A stretch of 5,225 nt of DNA. It comes from Merdicola sp048393175. GTDB taxonomy: Bacteria > Bacillota > Clostridia > TANB77 > CAG-508. The stretch lies in assembly GCA_048393175.1 (NCBI GenBank), contig DBFJJM010000017.1:1-5225 (forward strand). The letters are read 5' to 3'. The notes under the pieces are model-generated. The model did no database searches, was not told the origin of the DNA, and was given only the letters and a program-made list of their open reading frames with translations. Positions 1 to 5,225 of this stretch are shown here, one piece after another. How positions within the stretch are numbered: position 1 is the stretch's first letter; the number at the start of each line of letters is the position of its first letter. Made by a program: the position numbers and the translations under genes.

Positions 1-639
1 TCTACCTTTGGAAAAATTATTAATACTACAATTGATGTTGGCTTAAGATTTATTTTGCCTGATTTTTTGGAAAATCAAGTAATTGAAATTAAAAATCAAT
101 TATTCGAGGGAGGAATAAAACAAGCAATAGAACAAGCAGTATCTTCTGCAATGGATATGGGAAGAAGTATAATGGGAATTGCAACTGGAAAGTTTGAAAA
201 TATTGGACAAATAGAAATGGCTGTCAAAAAAGGAGGTGTTCTTGATTCTACTGCTAGAGTAATAGATAGTATCGTTACAAAGCTCTCTCAAAAAGGAAAG
301 ATAGAGCCAAAGATTGCAAATATGATTAAAAAAGGAAAAAGTGTTATTTTAGATAATATTAGTGTAAATATAGAAGAAATGTTAACAAATCAAATAAAAA
401 CAATAGAAAAATTAGGTAAAAGTTGTGAAAATTGGAAAGAAGCATATTCTCATAAAGATTTAAAAGAAATGGAAAAAGAATATAGTGAGATAAAGAAACA
501 ATTAAAAGAGATGATTCCTTTTGAAACAATTTTAAAACAAGCAAGAGAGATTGAAAATAGGCATTTATTAATTAAGAATAATGGAGGTGAATTTTCTCTT
601 TCTGAACAAGAGAAAAAAGTTGCACAAAAGTTAATATAA
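1..639 (+). CDS. Uncharacterised helical protein upstream of gyrA (5'-truncated by window edge)
   Basis: The reading frame is open from the first base to a TAA at 637-639, so 212 codons are visible and the true start lies left of the window. A TTG at 55 could be read as a start, but no Shine-Dalgarno sequence precedes it and the frame upstream codes a plausible hydrophobic segment (VGLRFILPDFLE), so I treat the gene as partial. The first half, roughly residues 30-110 of the fragment, is a run of small and hydrophobic residues with glycines (SSAMDMGRSIMGIATGKF, then KKGGVLDSTARVIDSIV). The second half, about 120-212, is highly charged with Lys/Glu repeats and is likely long helices or coiled coil. 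I see no catalytic motif, cysteine pair or clear membrane span. It runs in the same direction as gyrA, 113 bases upstream, but gyrA has its own promoter. I do not recognise the family. A structural or DNA-associated role is possible but is only a guess from its neighbours. Confidence 0.8.
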   Translation, partial: STFGKIINTTIDVGLRFILPDFLENQVIEIKNQLFEGGIKQAIEQAVSSAMDMGRSIMGIATGKFENIGQIEMAVKKGGVLDSTARVIDSIVTKLSQKGKIEPKIANMIKKGKSVILDNISVNIEEMLTNQIKTIEKLGKSCENWKEAYSHKDLKEMEKEYSEIKKQLKEMIPFETILKQAREIENRHLLIKNNGGEFSLSEQEKKVAQKLI

Positions 640-651
640 AGATTCTTTTTT

Positions 652-675
652 AGCTCTTTTCCGTAAGAAAAAGCT
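652..675 (+). terminator. Weak hairpin after the first gene, possible terminator
   Basis: AGCT at 652-655 and TTTTC at 657-661 pair with GAAAA at 667-671 and AGCT at 672-675. One C (656) is bulged and the loop is five bases (662-666). The stem is nearly all A-T apart from a few G-C pairs, and the sequence after it (TGTATTTTG) is a broken rather than a clean T-tract. It sits 12 bases past the stop of the upstream gene, where a terminator is expected, but it is weak. Readthrough into gyrA is plausible. Confidence 0.25.
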
Positions 676-685
676 TGTATTTTGC

Positions 686-714
686 TTGCATATTTTGTAG
701 GAGTTTAGTATAAT
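686..714 (+). promoter_or_regulatory. Sigma-A-type promoter of gyrA
   Basis: A perfect -10 hexamer TATAAT lies at 709-714. Exactly 17 bases upstream is TTGCAT at 686-691, which keeps the TTG of the TTGACA -35 consensus. There is no TG extension directly before the -10. Transcription would begin near 720-722, giving a leader of about 30 bases before the gyrA start at 753. The leader holds the Shine-Dalgarno AAAGAGG (737-743), nine bases from the ATG. The consensus -10 with a poor -35 fits a moderately strong housekeeping promoter. An alternative -35 (TTGCTT at 682-687) has a spacing of 21 and is less likely. Confidence 0.7.
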
Positions 715-752
715 ACAAAGAGAATTTAAGCAAAAGAAAGAGGTAATATAAC

Positions 753-3191
753 ATGGATAGACCAGGAGAAAAAATTATTGAAAGAGACATTCAAAAAGAG
801 ATGAAAACCTCCTATATTGATTATGCTATGAGTGTTATTGTACAACGTGCACTTCCTGATGTAAGAGATGGATTAAAACCAGTGCATAGAAGAATTTTAT
901 ATACAATGCATGAAGATGGTTTGTCACCAGACAAGCCATATAGAAAATCTGCAACAACAGTAGGGGACGTGTTAGGTAGATATCATCCACACGGAGATTC
1001 TTCTGTTTACGATGCAATGGTTCGTATGGCACAAGATTTTTCTTTAAGATATCCATTAATTGATGGGCATGGAAACTTCGGTTCTATTGATGGAGACGGA
1101 GCAGCCGCTTACCGTTATACAGAAGCAAGAATGTCTAAAATGGCAGAAGTGATGCTTACAGATATTGAAAAAAATACAGTAGACTTTATGCCTAACTTTG
1201 ATGACAGATTACAAGAGCCAACCGTTTTACCTGCTAGGATACCAGCACTATTAGTAAATGGTTCTTCTGGAATAGCTGTGGGAATGGCTACTAATATACC
1301 ACCACACAATTTAACAGAAGTTATTAATGGTATTATTAAAATTATTGAAGAAGATAATGTAACAGACGAAGAACTAATGAAATATATAAAAGGACCGGAC
1401 TTTCCAACTGGAGGAATTATATTAGGGACAAGCGGAATAAAAGAAGCCTATACAACAGGAAGAGGAAAACTTGCTGTTAGAGCAGAAGCAGAAATAGAGG
1501 AAATGAGCAATGGAAGACAAAGAATTATTGTTTCTTCTCTACCATATCAAGTTAATAAAGCAAAACTAATTGAAAATATTTCTCACTTAGTAAAAGAAAA
1601 AAGAATAGAAGGAATTTCAGATTTAAGAGATGAATCGGATAGGATTGATAAAGTAAGAGTTGTTATTGAATTAAAAAGGGATGCCAATCCACAAGTTGTT
1701 TTAAATCAGTTATATAAAAATACTCAAATGCAAGATACTTTTGGTGTGATTATGCTCGCTTTAGTAGATGGAGAACCTAAAATTCTAACACTAAGACAAT
1801 GTTTAGACCATTATATTGAACATAGAAAAGCGGTTGTGTTAAGAAGAACTCAATTTGAATTAGATAAAGCTTTAGCAAGAGCACATATTTTAGAAGGATT
1901 AAAAATTGCATTAGATAATATAGACGAAGTAATTAATATTATCCGTTCTTCTTATGATGACCCAAAAGAAAGATTAATGGAACGTTTTGGATTATCCGAT
2001 ATTCAAGCACAGGCAATTTTAGATATGAGATTAAAGACTCTTTCTGGATTGCAAAGAGAAAAAATAGAAGAAGAATATAACGAATTGATGAAACTAATTG
2101 AACATTTAAGGGCAATTTTAAATAGTGAAAAATTAGTGTTTGATATCATTAAAGAAGAATTACTAGAAATAAAAGAAAAGTATGGAGATGAAAGAATTAC
2201 TAAAATTAAAGCTGCTGAAGGAGAAATTGATGTAGAAGATTTAATCAAAGAAGAACAAACAGTAGTTGCTTTAACTCACTTTGGCTATATTAAACGTGTT
2301 CCTATTGATACTTATAAAAGCCAAAGAAGAGGAGGCAAAGGAATTACTGGAATTTCTACAAGAGAAGAAGATTTTGTAAAACAAATCTTTACAGCATCTA
2401 CTCATGATACGATTTTATTCTTTAGTAATAAAGGAAAATTATATCGTTTAAGAGGCTATGAAATACCAGAGGCAGGAAGAACTGCAAAAGGTACAGCTAT
2501 TGTTAATTTATTGAGTCTAGATAGTGGTGAAAAAATTTCTGCTGTAATTCCAATTTCTAATTTTGCAGAAGGCAAATATTTATTAATGGCAACAAAGAAT
2601 GGCTTAATCAAGAAAACTTCTTTAGTAGAATATAACTCTGCAAGAAAAACAGGATTACAAGCGATTACATTAAAAGAGGATGATGAATTAATTACTGTAA
2701 GATTAACAGATGGAGAAGATAACGTGGTTCTTGTAACAGAGCAAGGAATGAGTATTACTTTTGACGAAAAAGATGTAAGACCTGTTGGAAGAACAGCACA
2801 AGGAGTAATTGGAATCCGTTTAGGAGAAGATGATAAAGTAATTGGAATGGAGTCTATTATTTCTGGAAATGAAAAAGCCACATTACTTGCCATTACAGAA
2901 AATGGATTTGGAAAAAGAACGGAATTAGAAGAATATAGAATACAAAATAGAGGAGGAAGAGGTGTTATTACCTATAAAGTAACACCAAAAACTGGTAAAA
3001 TTATAGGGATTCGCATTGCAAGTGATGAAGAAGATGTGATGTTAATTACAGATACAGGAACGATAATCCGTTTGAAGATAAAAGATATTAGTGTTTTAGG
3101 AAGAGCAACACAAGGAGTGACTCTTATGAGAACAAATGATGGTGGAAAAGTAGTAAGTATTGAGACAATACAAGAAGAAAAAGAAGAATAA
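753..3191 (+). CDS. gyrA: DNA gyrase subunit A (GyrA)
   Basis: GyrA is the DNA breakage-reunion subunit of gyrase, an A2B2 type II topoisomerase that uses ATP hydrolysis by GyrB to add negative supercoils in the cytoplasm. The 812 residues are full length for Firmicutes GyrA. N-terminal numbering matches E. coli without gaps as far as I checked: the quinolone region GDVLGRYHPHGDSSVYD is at 71-87, with Ser83 and Asp87 in wild-type form. The catalytic tyrosine is Tyr122 with Arg121 before it, and the DNA-intercalating isoleucine is Ile174 in NGSSGIAVGMATN. The tower and coiled-coil region spans about 350-490. The C-terminal DNA-wrapping pinwheel begins with an intact GyrA box QRRGGKG at 524-530, followed by box-like turns at 575, 630, 679, 732 and 783, about 51 residues apart, giving six blades. 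The box identifies GyrA rather than ParC. The protein ends in a short acidic tail (EEKEE). The start is the ATG nine bases after AAAGAGG; the next Met is residue 17. It has its own promoter and ends in a hairpin shared with the convergent gene. GyrB is not in the window. Confidence 0.98.
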   Translation: MDRPGEKIIERDIQKEMKTSYIDYAMSVIVQRALPDVRDGLKPVHRRILYTMHEDGLSPDKPYRKSATTVGDVLGRYHPHGDSSVYDAMVRMAQDFSLRYPLIDGHGNFGSIDGDGAAAYRYTEARMSKMAEVMLTDIEKNTVDFMPNFDDRLQEPTVLPARIPALLVNGSSGIAVGMATNIPPHNLTEVINGIIKIIEEDNVTDEELMKYIKGPDFPTGGIILGTSGIKEAYTTGRGKLAVRAEAEIEEMSNGRQRIIVSSLPYQVNKAKLIENISHLVKEKRIEGISDLRDESDRIDKVRVVIELKRDANPQVVLNQLYKNTQMQDTFGVIMLALVDGEPKILTLRQCLDHYIEHRKAVVLRRTQFELDKALARAHILEGLKIALDNIDEVINIIRSSYDDPKERLMERFGLSDIQAQAILDMRLKTLSGLQREKIEEEYNELMKLIEHLRAILNSEKLVFDIIKEELLEIKEKYGDERITKIKAAEGEIDVEDLIKEEQTVVALTHFGYIKRVPIDTYKSQRRGGKGITGISTREEDFVKQIFTASTHDTILFFSNKGKLYRLRGYEIPEAGRTAKGTAIVNLLSLDSGEKISAVIPISNFAEGKYLLMATKNGLIKKTSLVEYNSARKTGLQAITLKEDDELITVRLTDGEDNVVLVTEQGMSITFDEKDVRPVGRTAQGVIGIRLGEDDKVIGMESIISGNEKATLLAITENGFGKRTELEEYRIQNRGGRGVITYKVTPKTGKIIGIRIASDEEDVMLITDTGTIIRLKIKDISVLGRATQGVTLMRTNDGGKVVSIETIQEEKEE

Positions 3192-3221
3192 AAAATAGGG
3201 ACCTTCAGGTTCCTATTTTTT
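3190..3221. terminator. Shared bidirectional intrinsic terminator between convergent genes
   Basis: Bases 3190-3203 pair with 3208-3221 to form a 14-base-pair stem with a TTCA loop (3204-3207). The A-rich 5' foot and T-rich 3' foot make it a classic intrinsic terminator in either direction. On the plus strand, G3200 pairs with U3211 as a wobble, so the stem is unbroken. On the minus strand the same position is an A-C mismatch, so termination there should be somewhat weaker. The 5' foot overlaps the gyrA stop codon (TAA at 3189-3191). The 3' arm contains the stop of the minus-strand helicase loader (TAG, plus positions 3213-3215) and its last two lysine codons. Only 21 bases separate the two coding regions, and the hairpin fills all of them. 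Confidence 0.9.
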
Positions 3222-4220
3222 CATTCTTTTAAAACGGATGTCTTCTCCATAAAATCTGCATAAAGTATAATATCCTACTAAACGAGAAACAATTCTCTCA
3301 TCATAATTAGAAAATAAATTCTGAAGCGTTAAATTAGTTGAAATAATAGTTTTAGAAATTTTCTTTCCTTTATTTAAAATTCTAGAATTAATAATATTGA
3401 ATAATTCTGTAAACTTTAATGTATTCATGCTTTCGGTTCCTAAGTCATCAATAATTAACAAATCAACATCTAATACCGTATCATAAAAGTTAGTTGCAAT
3501 TGATTTTTTACCAAAGCGATAATCAATAATAGAATCTAATAAAATAGGAGCAGTCTGATAAAGAACCGTATAACCTTTTTGCATAATTTCTTTTGCTATA
3601 CAATTAGACAAAAAAGTTTTTCCTAAACCAGGATTTCCGGTAAATAGTAAATCTTTTCCTTTTTTATCTTCAAAATGGATAATAAAATCCTGGCAGACTT
3701 TTTGTAAAAGTTTCATATTGTCTCTTGGTGACAAATTAGAACCATATACAGATGAGTTAACTTTATCGGAATACATTGCAAAATCAAAGTGTTCAAAATT
3801 TTCTTGTTCTAAGTTTGTTATATTTGATTTATTATATATTTCATTAAACAAACGTTGTTTTAAACAAGAACACATAGTAGTACTATTGTTGGCTGTAATA
3901 TAACCAGTATCATTGCACTTTTTACACTCAAAGGTTGGTTGTAGATATTCCAAAGGAAGAGATAAAGAAGAAAGAATTCTCTCTTTTTTGTTCTTTAATT
4001 GTTCTACTTTACTTACAAAAGAATTTATATCGATAGTAGCAGAAGAGTTTAAAATATTTTTAGCAGAACCAATTGCGAAATGATTTAATTGTCTATCTAT
4101 TTCTTGCAATTCTGGATTCTGCAAATAAAGGCTTTCTTTTCTTTCATCTAATTGCTGGAAAGCTCGTAGTCTTTTTTTTTCATATTCTTTTAGTAAATCC
4201 TTTAAAATTTCTTTTTGCAT
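3213..4220 (-). CDS. dnaI: Replicative helicase loader, DnaC/DnaI-type AAA+ ATPase
   Basis: Family members bind the hexameric replicative helicase and load it on single-stranded DNA at the origin or at restarted forks. With the ATG at 4220 the protein has 335 residues, near the 311 of Bacillus DnaI. Residues 1-90 are charged helices, probably coiled coil. A zinc-binding module follows: Cys99, Cys102, Cys117 and Cys119 (CxxC, then CxC), the N-terminal layout of DnaI-like loaders. The AAA+ core has Walker A GNPGLGKT at 195-202, Walker B LLIIDD at 254-259, sensor 1 STN at 294-296, a likely arginine finger in YDERIVSRL (Arg309 or Arg313) and the family's end motif GEDIR (325-329). All key residues look intact. 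A GTG six bases upstream (4224-4226) lies inside the Shine-Dalgarno sequence and cannot be the start. The gene is second in a pair with the DnaD-like gene and probably translationally coupled to it. A phage-type loader is possible, but nothing phage-like is nearby. The symbol follows Bacillus usage; databases often call such proteins DnaC. Confidence 0.92.
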   Translation of the reverse strand: MQKEILKDLLKEYEKKRLRAFQQLDERKESLYLQNPELQEIDRQLNHFAIGSAKNILNSSATIDINSFVSKVEQLKNKKERILSSLSLPLEYLQPTFECKKCNDTGYITANNSTTMCSCLKQRLFNEIYNKSNITNLEQENFEHFDFAMYSDKVNSSVYGSNLSPRDNMKLLQKVCQDFIIHFEDKKGKDLLFTGNPGLGKTFLSNCIAKEIMQKGYTVLYQTAPILLDSIIDYRFGKKSIATNFYDTVLDVDLLIIDDLGTESMNTLKFTELFNIINSRILNKGKKISKTIISTNLTLQNLFSNYDERIVSRLVGYYTLCRFYGEDIRFKRMKK

Positions 4221-4223
4221 AAA

Positions 4224-4230
4224 CACCTCT
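4224..4230 (-). promoter_or_regulatory. Ribosome binding site that fixes the start of the helicase loader
   Basis: Read on the minus strand, AGAGGTG (4230 down to 4224) is followed by TTT and then ATG at 4220. It pairs well with the anti-Shine-Dalgarno end of 16S rRNA. It begins one base after the stop codon of the upstream DnaD-like gene (TAA, 4234-4232), so ribosomes ending there can restart on the loader. The GTG contained in this site rules out the longer, 337-residue reading of the loader. Confidence 0.8.
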
Positions 4231-4231
4231 T

Positions 4232-5200
4232 TTAATTTTGATTATTAATATACAGAGAATCTAAGTTGGAATAATTACGTTGTTCGTAATTGGTGTATCC
4301 TGTTTTTTTCTTCATTTCTTTAATAGAAGAATCTTTTTTCTTAAGTGATTCTAAAAAAGTTTGTATTTCTTGGCACGTTTTTAATCCTCGTTCATACCAA
4401 TCTGTTAATAATTTATCTAAATAATCAAAACTAGGATTTGCTTTGGAAGTTGTTCTTTTTAAAGCGAATTCTATCATTTCAAGAGAAAAGCTAAAGTCTA
4501 CTACCCATTTTTCAATATAGGCGTTTTCATATTGTGTAAGAGGTCTAGAAAGTCCTAATTTTTTAGAAATAGCCTTTTTAATTAAATTCAGTTTTTCTTG
4601 TTTTTCATAATAAACATCTAAATCGGTAAAGGTCTTGATATTATTTCTAGACCAACTTTCTGCTACAGTTTGAATATAATTACGATGTAAGGCAGAACGT
4701 TCTAAACAATATTTAAATAAGGCTATCATTACTTGTTCATCAAAGCCATATTTGTTAAACCATAAATCTATATCATTATACCAAGAAGGAGACATCATAC
4801 CTTGAAAACAAGAATTATTAATTTCTTCGATTGCCTTAGCTCGGTATTGATTTTTTAATTGTTTACAAGCATCTTCTGGAGAAGAGGTTAATTTTGGTGA
4901 ATATAGTAAGTGTAATTCTTTTTCTTGTAAGTCATTTACGATATATCCAGAATTCTTTTTTGTAAGAACTTCTTGCTCTTCCCAAAACTTAAGAGCTTCT
5001 TGAATAACTTTTAGAGATAATCCTAATTTTTTAGATAAATCGTTTAATTTTATTTCTTTATTGTATTTAGACAAAAATAAAAGATATAGATAAACTTTTA
5101 AAAAATCTCCACTTGCTTGTGAAAGATATTCTGTAAAAAAAATATCTGGAATGTCGGTATGTGAAAAAAGAAAAGATTTATCATTTTGTTCTAACTTCAT
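4232..5200 (-). CDS. DnaD/DnaB-type replication initiation protein (DnaD domain protein)
   Basis: Proteins of this superfamily in Firmicutes (DnaD and DnaB of Bacillus) bind and remodel DNA at origins and forks and recruit the helicase with its loader. The 322 residues show a likely winged-helix region at about 20-90 (DFLKVYLYLLFLSKY, then KLNDLSKKLGLSLKVIQEAL as helix-turn-helix). Two DnaD-type (DnaB_2) helical repeats follow, about 125-190 and 215-275. Each ends in the family's YxxxIxxxW signature: YIQTVAESW at 175-183 and YLDKLLTDW at 260-268. A lysine-rich linker (287-299) leads to an exposed tail, NYEQRNYSNLDSLY at 304-317. The winged helix followed by two repeats resembles Bacillus DnaB more than single-repeat DnaD, but I leave the symbol empty because the names are not applied consistently. 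The start ATG follows a perfect AGGAGG. The stop is 11 bases before the loader gene, and this pairing resembles the dnaB-dnaI pair of Bacillus. The promoter must lie beyond the right edge. Confidence 0.88.
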   Translation of the reverse strand: MKLEQNDKSFLFSHTDIPDIFFTEYLSQASGDFLKVYLYLLFLSKYNKEIKLNDLSKKLGLSLKVIQEALKFWEEQEVLTKKNSGYIVNDLQEKELHLLYSPKLTSSPEDACKQLKNQYRAKAIEEINNSCFQGMMSPSWYNDIDLWFNKYGFDEQVMIALFKYCLERSALHRNYIQTVAESWSRNNIKTFTDLDVYYEKQEKLNLIKKAISKKLGLSRPLTQYENAYIEKWVVDFSFSLEMIEFALKRTTSKANPSFDYLDKLLTDWYERGLKTCQEIQTFLESLKKKDSSIKEMKKKTGYTNYEQRNYSNLDSLYINNQN

Positions 5201-5205
5201 TTTTT

Positions 5206-5211
5206 CCTCCT
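5206..5211 (-). promoter_or_regulatory. Consensus ribosome binding site of the DnaD-like gene
   Basis: Minus-strand AGGAGG (5211 down to 5206) is a full consensus Shine-Dalgarno, five A residues before the ATG at 5200. It is the strongest such site in the window and supports this start. The remaining bases up to 5225 are leader sequence. Confidence 0.85.
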
Positions 5212-5225
5212 AGAAGAATTTATAC

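Noticed and set aside
55..639. The first gene as a complete 194-residue protein starting at TTG 55.
   Set aside because: The frame stays open to base 1, and no Shine-Dalgarno precedes the TTG. The gene is more simply cut by the window edge.
640..752. A riboswitch, small RNA or small ORF in the gap before gyrA.
   Set aside because: The gap is 113 bases and is accounted for by a weak hairpin, a promoter and a leader of about 30 bases, which is too short for a known riboswitch. No start codon with a ribosome binding site opens a credible small frame.
2456..2893. A 145-codon open frame on the minus strand inside gyrA.
   Set aside because: It is the antisense shadow of a highly conserved gyrA region, with serine/isoleucine-rich low-complexity content and no ribosome binding site of note. 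The other short frames opposite gyrA and the loader are shadows for the same reasons.
753..3191. ParC (topoisomerase IV subunit A) as an alternative identity for the gyrA gene.
   Set aside because: The intact QRRGGKG box and six complete blade motifs are GyrA hallmarks; ParC has a degenerate or absent box and usually fewer blades.
3213..5200. Prophage replication module, since DnaD-like plus DnaC-like pairs are common in phages.
   Set aside because: No integrase, repressor, attachment site or structural gene is visible. Composition resembles the rest of the window and the pair directly abuts gyrA, so a chromosomal role is more likely. The region to the right is not visible, so this is not fully excluded.
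5219..5224. Minus-strand TATAAA near the right edge as a -10 box for the DnaD-like gene.
   Set aside because: Transcription would start at about the AGGAGG itself, leaving almost no leader, and the -35 would be outside the window. TATAAA is common in sequence this AT-rich.

Overview
The window looks like chromosomal DNA from a low-GC member of the Bacillota, most likely an uncultured or gut-type Clostridia. The reasons are very AT-rich sequence in every gene, arginine written mostly as AGA, purine-rich Shine-Dalgarno sites (AAAGAGG, AGGAGG), a Firmicutes-style GyrA, and a DnaD-family protein paired with a DnaC/DnaI-type helicase loader. The lineage is inferred from these features and not from any search. 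The standard genetic code fits; the four visible stops are TAA, TAA, TAG and TAA.

Layout, left to right. (1) Positions 1-639, plus strand: the 3' part of an unrecognised, lysine- and glutamate-rich helical protein whose start lies left of the window. (2) Positions 640-752: an intergenic gap with a weak hairpin, a short imperfect tandem repeat and a good sigma-A-type promoter for the next gene. (3) Positions 753-3191, plus strand: complete gyrA, 812 codons, with an intact active-site tyrosine, GyrA box and six C-terminal blade motifs. (4) Positions 3190-3221: a strong hairpin between two convergent genes, overlapping the stop codon of each. (5) Positions 3213-4220, minus strand: an AAA+ helicase loader of the DnaC/DnaI type. 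(6) Positions 4232-5200, minus strand: a DnaD/DnaB-type replication initiation protein. The last 25 bases hold its ribosome binding site and nothing else I can support.

The two minus-strand genes form a tight pair, dnaD-like then loader, 11 bases apart, with the loader's ribosome binding site directly after the upstream stop. By family knowledge these proteins bring the replicative helicase to DNA, while gyrase removes the positive supercoils made by the moving fork. The window is therefore a DNA replication neighbourhood. I found no mobile element, CRISPR array, RNA gene or defence system. The least explained items are the truncated gene beside gyrA, the conserved-looking C-terminal tail of the DnaD-like protein and the repeat over the gyrA promoter.
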